DNA of 35,358 nt from a virus, in the IMG/VR virus record IMGVR_UViG_3300002145_000080, positions 1 to 35,358 of that record. One strand, written 5' to 3'. Every line of letters begins with the position of its first letter. Within the stretch, counting starts at the first letter, position 1. The notes below the pieces were generated by a model. It did not search any database and was not told where the DNA came from. It was given only the letters and a program-made list of their open reading frames with translations. Of the stretch, positions 18,252 to 26,456 are shown in pieces. Position numbers and translations under genes: made by a program.

Positions 18252-18811
18252 AATTTGATTGTTATTTGGTGGTCATACATCCTATATAATTTCTCTTCAT
18301 CTACTGTAAACTCGTATTCGCTATCAGGGGAAAAGCAAACCATATCGCCTGCTTTTATACCACGCTCAAGTAAATACTCGTTAGGGTACTTCATTATCCC
18401 CATTAAAGGTTCTTCTGAAAATGGCTTCTTGATATAGCTTTCAGTTGCAGGCACAGGTTTAATAAAGCAGTATCTATCGTAAGCGTTCCACGTGGAGTCG
18501 TGCTTATACATATAGAACTGCTCGGTCTCAATAAAGAATAGGTCATCTTTAAAGAATGACTTACCACTCTTTTGCCTACCTCTCATATCGTTATAAAACT
18601 TGAATACGTTATGGTGCACAAGTAAAGTGTCACCTGCCCTGATAGGACCGTTGTAACCTAATGGAAGTTCAACGACCTCTGCAAATCGATTGGAAAACTT
18701 GTGGTCTTCCTCGGAAGTGCTGACAATAAAGTCAACACCTCCTATCTCTTTTGTATTGTCGTACCTTCTTCCATTCACAGGCTTAGCTATGAAGTAGAAT
18801 GGAGACTGCAT
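18248..18811 (-). CDS. Tandem GroES-like (two-domain co-chaperonin) protein (187 aa)
   Basis: Two successive halves resemble the GroES beta-barrel. In the first (about 5-112), 'FIAKPV', a loop with 'GGVDFIV', then 'NRFAEVVELPLG...IRAGDTLLVHHNVFKF' and 'LFFIETEQFYMYK' align in order with GroES 'VIVKR', 'GGIVL', 'RGEVLAVG..VKVGDIVIF' and 'EVLIMSESDILAIV'. In the second (about 113-187), 'CFIKPV', 'LMGIMKYPN', 'GIKAGDMVCFSPDSEYEF' and 'KLYRMYDHQITI' do the same. This is the organisation of chloroplast Cpn20. Its N-terminal loop could contact a chaperonin. A separate single-domain GroES and a GroEL are at 30178-32789. The assignment is by my own pattern alignment; a non-chaperonin barrel protein is the alternative. 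Confidence 0.6.
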   Translation of the reverse strand: MQSPFYFIAKPVNGRRYDNTKEIGGVDFIVSTSEEDHKFSNRFAEVVELPLGYNGPIRAGDTLLVHHNVFKFYNDMRGRQKSGKSFFKDDLFFIETEQFYMYKHDSTWNAYDRYCFIKPVPATESYIKKPFSEEPLMGIMKYPNEYLLERGIKAGDMVCFSPDSEYEFTVDEEKLYRMYDHQITIKL

Positions 18812-19038
18812 TAGATGTTGATGTTATATTCAATGGATATAGGAATGGTGGAGGTGAACTCTTTCCAAAGCACCACCTCCGCCTTCTCATTTATGATAAA
18901 GATTTGGATAGACTCTTTCTCAGGATTAAGCCTGATTAAATGAATCTCGTTAGTATCGCCAAGGATTTTCTGACCTACAATATAGTGCATAGCACCGCCT
19001 TTGTAGTCGGGTCCTATTGATATCTTACGAATATCCAC
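18811..19038 (-). CDS. Conserved small phage protein of unknown function (75 aa)
   Basis: The 75-aa product starts MDIRKISIGPDYKGGAMHYI and continues with 'VGQKILG...IHLIRL', an alternating beta pattern without membrane segments. I recall this N-terminal pattern in other Bacteroidota and freshwater phages but know no function. It is tightly packed: it overlaps the 128-aa gene before it by 1 base and the tandem GroES-like gene after it by 1 base, so it belongs to the pre-packaging operon. Confidence 0.6.
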   Translation of the reverse strand: MDIRKISIGPDYKGGAMHYIVGQKILGDTNEIHLIRLNPEKESIQIFIINEKAEVVLWKEFTSTIPISIEYNINI

Positions 19039-19424
19039 TACAACTCCTCCTCTTCTTCATCAACAAACTCAATACCTGTAGTCCAATCTTTTAAGAATGT
19101 AAACTTTTCTAATCCATTAGTGTTAATAACCTCAATAGGCTTAAACTCAAATTCCTTCTCGTTTAAAGCCTCAAAATCTTTGGTTAATTTCTTAACACCA
19201 TCTTTGTTAAATTTGTACTCTCCTTTTTCATCTGTTAAAAGGATGTTTTTGTCATCAGTTGCGGCATTGTCCAAGCGTAGTTCATCACGTTGCTTGTTAT
19301 ACTCTTCGTGAAAAGGCTTTACCTTCTCGTACAACTTAAATAACTTTTTCTGAATTTTGGTCTCTTGACCACCAATAACGGCATTAATTGACGCCACTAG
19401 AATGTTTAGGTCTTTGTACTTCAT
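19038..19424 (-). CDS. Charged helical protein of unknown function (128 aa), head of packaging operon
   Basis: The N-terminal half is helical and Lys-rich (KKLFKLYEKVKPFHEEYNKQ, about 26-45), the middle contains 'LLTDEKGEYKFNKDGVKKL' (about 62-80), and the C-terminus is acidic (DEEEEEL). There is no recognised domain. It is the first gene of the overlapping series running to terL and portal. The start at 19424 carries the AAATCAAATCAAATG leader found at other operon heads, and a perfect 10-4-10 inverted repeat lies 16 bases upstream, so control probably occurs here. Confidence 0.6.
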   Translation of the reverse strand: MKYKDLNILVASINAVIGGQETKIQKKLFKLYEKVKPFHEEYNKQRDELRLDNAATDDKNILLTDEKGEYKFNKDGVKKLTKDFEALNEKEFEFKPIEVINTNGLEKFTFLKDWTTGIEFVDEEEEEL

Positions 19425-19440
19425 TTGATTTGATTTTAAT

Positions 19441-19464
19441 ATAACTATGCTTATGCATAGTTAT
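19441..19464. promoter_or_regulatory. Perfect inverted repeat upstream of the packaging operon
   Basis: ATAACTATGC and GCATAGTTAT are perfect ten-base arms around TTAT. It lies 16 bases before ATG 19424 on the minus strand and 25 bases after the stop of the 105-aa gene. No T-run follows in the minus direction, so it is more likely an operator or leader hairpin than a terminator. A weak -7-like box (TACTTTTA on the minus strand) lies at 19466-19473. Confidence 0.6.
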
Positions 19465-19489
19465 GTAAAAGTAATAAATATTTATTAAA

Positions 19490-19807
19490 CTACGCAACTA
19501 CTTCGTCAGCAATTATTGTAAGATTTAATTGAGTTGCAGCCCAAGTGTAAGCCCACTCATTTGCGTCTGAAGCAGCATCCCAATCCAAGTAATCTTGTCC
19601 TGATATGGTTAATGAACCATTCACCAATGTATTATACATAGGCATTGGAGTAGGAGGAGTAGGAGTAGGAGTTATAAGCTCATTTAACTGATATTGAAAA
19701 TTTGCACTTGTAGATAAATTATCGTATGAGGACGATAATACAAATTGTGTTGCTTCTTTCTCTTCGCCATTTTGCCAAGAGGAAACGGGTTGAATTGTTT
19801 TTGCCAT
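19490..19807 (-). CDS. Fibre-associated small protein, paralogue 1 (105 aa)
   Basis: The 105-aa protein starts MAKTIQPVSSWQNGEEKEAT. A Pro/Thr-rich linker (about 46-55, TPTPTPPTPMP) separates two parts. The C-terminal part, 'LVNGSLTISGQDYLDWD...W..TWAATQLNLTIIADEV', matches the neighbouring 94-aa protein ('LVDGSLTMTGEAYVQW...WDWVAEQLNLTIIGDYV'), and the N-termini share 'IQPV..W.NG'. The two are therefore tandem paralogues. They follow the 1927-aa fibre gene and may be fibre accessory proteins (inference). No membrane or signal sequence is seen. Confidence 0.6.
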   Translation of the reverse strand: MAKTIQPVSSWQNGEEKEATQFVLSSSYDNLSTSANFQYQLNELITPTPTPPTPMPMYNTLVNGSLTISGQDYLDWDAASDANEWAYTWAATQLNLTIIADEVVA

Positions 19808-19826
19808 TTTTATTTTATTTTATTGT

Positions 19827-20111
19827 TTAAATACTACTTGATTTTACATCTTCAACAGGAGGTACATAATCCCCTATAATTGTAAGGTTTAATTGTTCGG
19901 CTACCCAATCCCAAGCGTATTGGTCAATAGTCCATTGCACATACGCTTCTCCTGTCATTGTTAAACTACCATCAACTAATCTTTCCTGACTAGCATTTAG
20001 GATGTTATAACTAAATACTGCACTTGTGTTTAAGGTTACATTGGTACCCCAAGCATTTAAATAGACTCCTTCTACTCCATTCCACATTGTTACGGGTTGA
20101 ATTTCTTTCAT
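19827..20111 (-). CDS. Fibre-associated small protein, paralogue 2 (94 aa)
   Basis: The 94-aa protein MKEIQPVTMWNGVEGVYLNA... shares its N-terminal 'IQPV..WNG' and its C-terminal 'LV.GSLT..G..Y..W...A....A.QLNLTII.D' with the 105-aa gene that follows 19 bases later. It lacks the Pro/Thr linker of that paralogue and has a short acidic, Ser-rich tail (VEDVKSSSI). It starts 1 base after the stop of the 1927-aa fibre gene, so it is probably translated with it. The function is unknown; a fibre tip or assembly partner is possible. Confidence 0.6.
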   Translation of the reverse strand: MKEIQPVTMWNGVEGVYLNAWGTNVTLNTSAVFSYNILNASQERLVDGSLTMTGEAYVQWTIDQYAWDWVAEQLNLTIIGDYVPPVEDVKSSSI

Positions 20112-20112
20112 T

Positions 20113-23100
20113 TTATTTATTTTTTAAAGTTTCTATTTCTAATTTAAGTTCTTGAATTGCTTTAACTAATACAGGAATAAGCTCACCATTAGCTATAGCA
20201 TAAACTTCTCTTGTTTTATCATACATAACTGCTTCAGGTACAATTTCTAGCATCTCTTGAGCTGAAAATCCTATGTGAAAGTTAGGGTCATCACCACTTC
20301 TTTTTTCTAATGGTAAATCATATTTATACCTAATTGTGTTCATTTTAAGAACATCTGATAAACCATAGGTGGATGCTGTAACTTCTTTTTTATATCTAAT
20401 ATCAGAAACGGAACCATAGGTAGCATATAATGTATCAGCATATACTAAACTACCGCCACCATTTCCACCTTGAATATCATACCATTGCGCCCAATATCCA
20501 TACCATAAATATCTATATCTACCTACTTGTCTTTCAGAGCCACCCCATTGAACATCACCATTACCTGAATTTAAATTAGATGCTGTAAATGTACCAGCTA
20601 TCTGCATGTTACCAGATGTAGAGTTTAAAGCAGCAATTGGTGCATAAGATTCTCTACCCCATGTAAATCCTCTACCGGCACTACTATTATCCATTTGCAT
20701 TTTAATAGAGTAATCAGTAACAGGACCATAATAGTATAGTGCAGATGCACCCATACTAATTTTATACGCATCACTACCATTCCAAAATCTAAAACCATAT
20801 CCATTACCTGCAGTAGAATTGTAATAGTTATTTATATTACTACCATTAGGAGCAGAACCTGCACTACCTGTAATTGATATTCCCCAAGTACCACTTGCAC
20901 CTGTTCCTGTTAAAGTTGGTGCATAGCTATTATAGTTTGCACTATGTAATATTTGTCTCCAAGCATACCAAGTGCCTGAATATCCTGCTCTCCATTGTAA
21001 TGTTGTACTACTATAATAATCTCCTTGTATTTGCCACATTGTATCTGATGCAGCAAGATGTAATACAGGAGCATAATTTAAATTACCACCTGCACCATTT
21101 TCATTTCTATATACAGCAGAACTTCCATTACTTACATTTACACTACCTGTACCTAAAAAATTACAACTAATATTACTTGTATATGAAGATGTATTTGCTG
21201 AACCTGCACTACCTGTAATACTAATTCCCCAAGTACCACTTGCTCCTGTTCCTGTTAAACTTGGATAATATGCATCTGTAACTTGACTTCTAAAGTGAGC
21301 AGGTGTTGATTTTCTTAAATAATCATCCCCTGTACTTTGAGTCCATATTTGACCTATAGTAGGATTCTCAGAATTACCTGCAGAAGCATTGAAATAAGTT
21401 CCTAAAATGTAAGCACCTGTAATATTTCCTGTTGCAGTTATTGTACTTCCTGATGAAATAGCTCCGTTAGCTCTAATAAGTCCACTTGTCCAAATACCTA
21501 CTCCAATAAGAGTATAAACAGTACCATTATTTGCAACTGCCATACAATGTGCAATATTATAACCTGTATTAGTTGGGTATCCCGCACTATCGTATGTCCA
21601 AGACAATCCATAAAGATTACCTATTCCACCACCTGCAGTAAGCGTGTAAGCAGCTCCCATTGCAAATAAACCTTGATGTACACTTGGATTATAAACACCT
21701 ACTAATCCATATCCTGCGCCCCCCGTATTAAGTGTAAAGTTAGTAGCTGATTGCTGCCCTGTTGCAGTTGCAGCATTACCTCCAATACTTAATCCACTAG
21801 CTGTACCTGTTAATCCTGTTCCAGCACCACTAAACGAAGATGCTGTTATTGTTGAACTAAATGTAGCTGCACCTGTTGATACATCAAGTTTTAAAACATC
21901 CGTTGCTATTTGTTCACTATATATGATATAATTATTAGATGATAAGTTTTCACGCATTCCCAAGAACCATTTAGCAGTTCCTGCCGTTTGTAAACTCATT
22001 CCATTATATGTAGTAACCGCAGTTCTATTTAAAACAAAACCATAATTATTTGTAACATTTGAAATAAACCTTGTTGCATCTATTGTGCTACTAAATGTAG
22101 CTGCACCTCTTGTATAAGTACCACCATTATCATAAACAATAAAATTATTATAGGCATTGGTAGAATTATTAAATCTAAATCCTGCAGTTCCACTTATAAA
22201 ATAAGAACTATTAGGTACATAATATATACCATTAACAGTTATATTTCCACTAAATGTAGCTGCACCTGTTGAATTATTAATGAATAATCTTGTGTCCCAA
22301 GTAGCACCATTATATAATGAAATATAAAAATCGTCAGTCATTGCAGTACCCGGAGTTGCCATCCCAATAGCAACTGCCCTAGTTACGTTTAGACTATTCC
22401 ATAATTCTAAATTTCCTGAACCCGCTATTAAACACAATGGAGAATTTCCACCTGTAGCTACTATATCTACTATATGCGTAGAACCTGCAGGTTGTGGATT
22501 TGTTGTAGAACCAAATAAAGCACTACCATTAACGGTAAATTTTCTAGGTGCAGTAATTGTTCCTATTCCTACATTGGTTCCATTATCATAAATCAAACTA
22601 TTCCCTATTGTACTTGCACCTGTGAATTTAGGTAGGTAGTTGGTAGTTCCTGTTCCTGTTACGGGATTAGTTAAAGTAGATACTGAACCATCTGCCATTA
22701 AATATTGGCTTGATGTACCACTTGTTTTTACAAATGATGTTGCAGTAACCGATGAACCAAAACTTGCACTTGAACCACTTAATGCTCTACTGATTAAAGA
22801 TACAGTTGTACCATCATCATAAAGTCCACTATTGCCTATTGTACTACCTGAACCTGTATATCTTGTTATGTATCCAGCAAAACCCGAACCTGATATTTTA
22901 CCACTAAATACATTGTAATCACTAAATGAAAGATAACCATCAACTGTTGAACTTACTTGAGTTATTGTTATATTAGGGTTTGTACTTCCACTTGAACTTA
23001 AAGGAGCAGAAGCGGTTACCGAAGTAACATAAGTACCTGCTGTTTGATATTGTGGAATGTTTAAAGTTGCACCTACTAAAGTAGCAGCACCACTTGTTCC

Positions 23101-25896
23101 TGTTGTTGTTAATGTTATTGTGGATTGTAACTGTGTAAATGTTACACCATCACCAACCATTATTTTAGGAACAACTGAAGCACCTGCTGTATTTTTAGCA
23201 TAAAACCTTAACTCATCAGTAGTTGTATAATATGCTCTGACAGTATTTGTGGTTAATGAAGTATTATTACTAATGATAAAATGATAAGTTCCCGTATTCT
23301 TTAACCATAAATTTGAAGTTAATGTTGCTGCAACAAACGAACTTGTATCACCTGCAGTTATATTAAATCCACCTAAATCAACATTTGCCGTAGCCCCTGT
23401 GTATGGAACATAACCCGTTAAAGCACCACCATAATTAGGAACATTTAAAGTAGCACCTACTAATGTAGCTGCACCCGATGTGCCTGTTGTTGTAAGACTA
23501 AGGGTAGCCTGTTTATTATTAAACGTATTCCAATCAGTACTTGAAAGGTATCCATTGCTTGCAGTACCTGACTGAGTAATACTTATTGCACCCGTTCCAC
23601 TATTATAACTAATTGGAGCCGTTCCACTCAATGAACCTAAAGTAATAAAGTTAGCACCATTGGTTAACTGACTTGTATTAGTTGGTATAGTTATAGCACC
23701 CGTAGAACTATTGTAAGCACCACTACCTGCAACAAATGATAATGCTGCACGTGCACGTGTATCTGTATAATATAAGTTTGTGACTCCTTCAGGAATATTG
23801 TCAGTTGTAAGACTTACAGCACCTGTCTGTCCGTTTACACTTACTACAGCGTCAGTATTATCTACTTGCTGCCATACACCACCATTAAATATAGCCCAAT
23901 CCCCCACAAACCAATCTGTTATACCATCAAGATTTGTAGTACCCGCCACTGAAACAATGTAGTAATATCCTTGCGTACCAACTGAACTTGTTAATGTAGG
24001 TGTGTTAGTAGCTGCGTTCCACGTTCCTTGATATATTGACCCACCAATAAGTCCGTTTACTTGGTTTTGTAATTTTCCAAAAGCAGTAAGCATCGTATCA
24101 GTTGCAAGCACTGTTCCTCCTGTGATATTAACACCGGTAAGAATTTTTCCTGTTACCGCAGCATTATCTAAAGTAACAGCAGCAGCACCGGGACCTGTTG
24201 CCGTAGCCTCACCCGTTAAACTTGTAATATAGTTGCCTGCTGCTTGCTTATTATTGAAAGTGGTCCAATCAGTTGAACTTAAATATCCATCCTGACTTCC
24301 GCTTGATTGCTGAATTGTTATGTTTGGAGTAGAGCCACCACTTGAAAATAAAGGAGAAGTAGCTGTAACGCCACCTACCTTGGTATTAAATGTTGACCAA
24401 TCAGCAGCACTCAATGCACCACGATTAGCAGCACTTGCTGTAGGCACGTTCAATGTAATCACAGGAGTTGTTGTTCCTGTAGCTACAGATGAACTTAAAT
24501 CAGTTCCTGTTGTCCCTAATGTTAATGCAGCTACCGATGTAACTGTACCAACACTCCAAGTTCTATCTGCACTTAAATCATATGCAGTGCCATTAATGGT
24601 TAACTGCCTTGATGTAGGTACATATCCACTTAAAGCAGACCCATAATCAGGAATATTAAATACACCTGTTGTATTATTGTATGTAGCTGCTCCACTTGAA
24701 CCTGTAGTTGTTAAGCTAATAGCCGTTCTTGCTCTACTATCTAAATAATAAAGATTTGTTCCTTCAGGAACAACTGTAGTATTTAATGTTTGAAAAGTTT
24801 TATCTCCTCTATAATATTGCAAAGTTGTACCTGCAGTAATAGCAGGTTCTTTACTATTAAATGTTAACCAATCAGTACTTGATAAGTATCCATCTAAGCT
24901 ACTACTTGATTGTTGTATTGAGATGTCAGGATTGACACCTCCTGTTGAAAACAAAGGAGTTGTCGCTGTAACAGACGAAACGCCTGTAGCAAGCGTCCAA
25001 GACCTATCAGCCGTTAAATTATAAGTAACTCCATTAATTGTAAGCGTTCTTGTTTGCGGTACACCACCAAGCCCCGACAATGTATAGTTAGGAACATTAA
25101 TTGTAGCCCCGACAAGAGTTGACGCTCCACTATTTCCCGTTGTTGTTAAACTTATAGAAGTTTGCTTGCCATCAAATGTAATCCAATCCGCACTTGATAA
25201 ATATCCATTCTGAGAAGCATTTGCTTGCTGAATGCTAAATACGCCTGTGCCTGAGTTGTATAACAAAGGTGACGTAGCACTATAAACAGGTAAATTTACC
25301 CATCTAACTCCTGTTACATTTGAAGATAATACTTGATTATTTGTTCCAACAGAACTTAGTCCATCTTTTAATGTCCCAAGCACAGTAAGGCTTGTAGAAA
25401 TAGTAGATGTTAATAACGCTGCGTTGTTAGCACTTAAGTTACCTGTTAATATTATATTATTTACAGCCGTATTACCTGCTGCCAACACTTGTTGTAAGTC
25501 GGGTATAACCGTTGGAATAGTGTACCACTCTACTTGAGTTCCTGTGCTTGTTAACACCTGACCTGCAGTTCCAATAGAGTTTAACCTATCATATAAACCA
25601 CCTGTAATATGAGTTTGCCCTGTTAAATTGCTGTTTAATATATTAGCGGTACTACCTACGTTTAAAGTGGTGGTAGTAATAATTCCTGTAAGATTAATAT
25701 CCTGAGTTGCAGTATTACCAAAGTCCAATACCCCTTGTAGGGTATTTCCCGGAATATTAGGGATGAACAAATTCAATAACTCACTTAACGTAAAGTTATA
25801 CGTTATATCCTCGGGGTCTCCGCCAACACTTGTACCTACTAATTTATCAGCTAGCTTGGGTACAGGGACAACTTCGTATATACTAATCTTTGACAT
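20113..25896 (-). CDS. Giant tail fibre with C-terminal S74 intramolecular chaperone (1927 aa)
   Basis: The N-terminal attachment domain (MSKISIYEVVPVPKLADKLV, about 1-50) is duplicated in the 89-aa protein just upstream. The shaft contains at least six 'YLSS.DW.TFN.K' type units, four 'LTTTG.SGA.T...G..N(V/I)P.Y' units and, near the end, two 'LTGTGASGTWGISITGSAGS' units with 'QILHSANYNSYAP', as in other fibre proteins. The C-terminus is a peptidase S74 domain: SDIRYKK with Ser1831 and Lys1836 as the catalytic dyad, then 'HIGFSAQEMLEIVPEAV' and a terminal coiled coil (AIQELKLEIETLKNK). In the S74 family the domain aids trimerisation and is cut off just before the Ser. The protein probably binds the host surface. 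Confidence 0.9.
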   Translation of the reverse strand: MSKISIYEVVPVPKLADKLVGTSVGGDPEDITYNFTLSELLNLFIPNIPGNTLQGVLDFGNTATQDINLTGIITTTTLNVGSTANILNSNLTGQTHITGGLYDRLNSIGTAGQVLTSTGTQVEWYTIPTVIPDLQQVLAAGNTAVNNIILTGNLSANNAALLTSTISTSLTVLGTLKDGLSSVGTNNQVLSSNVTGVRWVNLPVYSATSPLLYNSGTGVFSIQQANASQNGYLSSADWITFDGKQTSISLTTTGNSGASTLVGATINVPNYTLSGLGGVPQTRTLTINGVTYNLTADRSWTLATGVSSVTATTPLFSTGGVNPDISIQQSSSSLDGYLSSTDWLTFNSKEPAITAGTTLQYYRGDKTFQTLNTTVVPEGTNLYYLDSRARTAISLTTTGSSGAATYNNTTGVFNIPDYGSALSGYVPTSRQLTINGTAYDLSADRTWSVGTVTSVAALTLGTTGTDLSSSVATGTTTPVITLNVPTASAANRGALSAADWSTFNTKVGGVTATSPLFSSGGSTPNITIQQSSGSQDGYLSSTDWTTFNNKQAAGNYITSLTGEATATGPGAAAVTLDNAAVTGKILTGVNITGGTVLATDTMLTAFGKLQNQVNGLIGGSIYQGTWNAATNTPTLTSSVGTQGYYYIVSVAGTTNLDGITDWFVGDWAIFNGGVWQQVDNTDAVVSVNGQTGAVSLTTDNIPEGVTNLYYTDTRARAALSFVAGSGAYNSSTGAITIPTNTSQLTNGANFITLGSLSGTAPISYNSGTGAISITQSGTASNGYLSSTDWNTFNNKQATLSLTTTGTSGAATLVGATLNVPNYGGALTGYVPYTGATANVDLGGFNITAGDTSSFVAATLTSNLWLKNTGTYHFIISNNTSLTTNTVRAYYTTTDELRFYAKNTAGASVVPKIMVGDGVTFTQLQSTITLTTTGTSGAATLVGATLNIPQYQTAGTYVTSVTASAPLSSSGSTNPNITITQVSSTVDGYLSFSDYNVFSGKISGSGFAGYITRYTGSGSTIGNSGLYDDGTTVSLISRALSGSSASFGSSVTATSFVKTSGTSSQYLMADGSVSTLTNPVTGTGTTNYLPKFTGASTIGNSLIYDNGTNVGIGTITAPRKFTVNGSALFGSTTNPQPAGSTHIVDIVATGGNSPLCLIAGSGNLELWNSLNVTRAVAIGMATPGTAMTDDFYISLYNGATWDTRLFINNSTGAATFSGNITVNGIYYVPNSSYFISGTAGFRFNNSTNAYNNFIVYDNGGTYTRGAATFSSTIDATRFISNVTNNYGFVLNRTAVTTYNGMSLQTAGTAKWFLGMRENLSSNNYIIYSEQIATDVLKLDVSTGAATFSSTITASSFSGAGTGLTGTASGLSIGGNAATATGQQSATNFTLNTGGAGYGLVGVYNPSVHQGLFAMGAAYTLTAGGGIGNLYGLSWTYDSAGYPTNTGYNIAHCMAVANNGTVYTLIGVGIWTSGLIRANGAISSGSTITATGNITGAYILGTYFNASAGNSENPTIGQIWTQSTGDDYLRKSTPAHFRSQVTDAYYPSLTGTGASGTWGISITGSAGSANTSSYTSNISCNFLGTGSVNVSNGSSAVYRNENGAGGNLNYAPVLHLAASDTMWQIQGDYYSSTTLQWRAGYSGTWYAWRQILHSANYNSYAPTLTGTGASGTWGISITGSAGSAPNGSNINNYYNSTAGNGYGFRFWNGSDAYKISMGASALYYYGPVTDYSIKMQMDNSSAGRGFTWGRESYAPIAALNSTSGNMQIAGTFTASNLNSGNGDVQWGGSERQVGRYRYLWYGYWAQWYDIQGGNGGGSLVYADTLYATYGSVSDIRYKKEVTASTYGLSDVLKMNTIRYKYDLPLEKRSGDDPNFHIGFSAQEMLEIVPEAVMYDKTREVYAIANGELIPVLVKAIQELKLEIETLKNK

Positions 25897-25909
25897 CCGC
25901 TATAAAATT

Positions 25910-26179
25910 TTAAACGTGAACTATCTTCAAAGTATCTCCTGTTCTGTAAATTTGTCCTACTGCCAAACCTCCGGCAACAGCAGTAGCATTATCTGCATAA
26001 ATTGGGACACTTCCTATTATAATAGTTGAAGCACTAAAATTTGCGGAAAATAAATTTAATAGCTGCTGTAACGTAAAATTATAAGTGACATCCGCAGGAA
26101 CACCATCAATGCTTGTTCCTACAAGTTTGTCTGTTAGTTTTGGTACCGCAACAACGCTATATGAATTAATTTTACTCAT
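25910..26179 (-). CDS. Stand-alone fibre attachment-domain paralogue (89 aa)
   Basis: Residues 1-45 (MSKINSYSVVAVPKLTDKLV, then 'GTS.DG.P.D.TYNFTL..LLNLF') match the first 45 residues of the 1927-aa fibre at about two thirds of positions. The remaining 40 residues form a short beta end (IIIGSVPIYADNATAVAGGL...YRTGDTLKIVHV). The last part resembles the short C-terminal piece seen in other small phage virion proteins. It overlaps the 80-aa gene by 8 bases and is followed 13 bases later by the fibre. It may be a short fibre, a cap, or a competitor for the same virion site (inference). Confidence 0.7.
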   Translation of the reverse strand: MSKINSYSVVAVPKLTDKLVGTSIDGVPADVTYNFTLQQLLNLFSANFSASTIIIGSVPIYADNATAVAGGLAVGQIYRTGDTLKIVHV

Positions 26180-26414
26180 TTTTTTCTTGTTCTTTTTGGG
26201 TTACCTCGCCCGTTTGCATATTAATTACTGAATCAGCACCATACTTCTCAATAAGAATCTTCTCATTGTTAGTAAAGGCTTCAACAATACTATGTGCCTG
26301 TTTGATTAACCCTTGTTTTTGTAATTCAAGTTCACCAAGACCTATTTTAATCTTAGTGTACTCGGCTGAACCTGTCTTAATAAAGTCTAATTCTTCTGCT
26401 GTTAAATTTGCCAT
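26172..26414 (-). CDS. Small coiled-coil phage protein (80 aa), head of fibre operon
   Basis: The 80-aa product is a helical protein MANLTAEELDFIKTGSAEYT, with 'LGELELQKQGL' and then 'EKYGADSVINMQTGEV' near the end. I recall similar small 'LGELEL....L..KYG...I....GE' proteins from Bacteroidota phages; function unknown. It starts the transcription unit that includes the fibre genes: a TATATTTG box at 26438-26445 and an AAATCAAATCAAATG leader precede it. It overlaps the 89-aa gene by 8 bases. Confidence 0.6.
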   Translation of the reverse strand: MANLTAEELDFIKTGSAEYTKIKIGLGELELQKQGLIKQAHSIVEAFTNNEKILIEKYGADSVINMQTGEVTQKEQEKNE

Positions 26415-26437
26415 TTGATTTGATTTATTTGTTTACA

Positions 26438-26445
26438 CAAATATA
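26438..26445 (-). promoter_or_regulatory. Bacteroidota-type -7 promoter box for the fibre operon
   Basis: The minus strand reads TATATTTG, 23 bases before ATG 26414. The box overlaps a 7-4-7 inverted repeat (TATTTGT and ACAAATA at 26426-26443). The stretch from AAAATG through the box to ATCAAATCAAATG resembles that before 12788. The gap lies between the spanin stop and this operon. Confidence 0.6.
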
Positions 26446-26456
26446 GTAAATAAAAA

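Noticed and set aside
24320-24646. Plus-strand open frames opposite the fibre genes (also near 1033 and 1858)
   Set aside because: They are antisense shadows produced by the Thr/Val/Gly repeat composition of the fibre genes and have no leader or family pattern.
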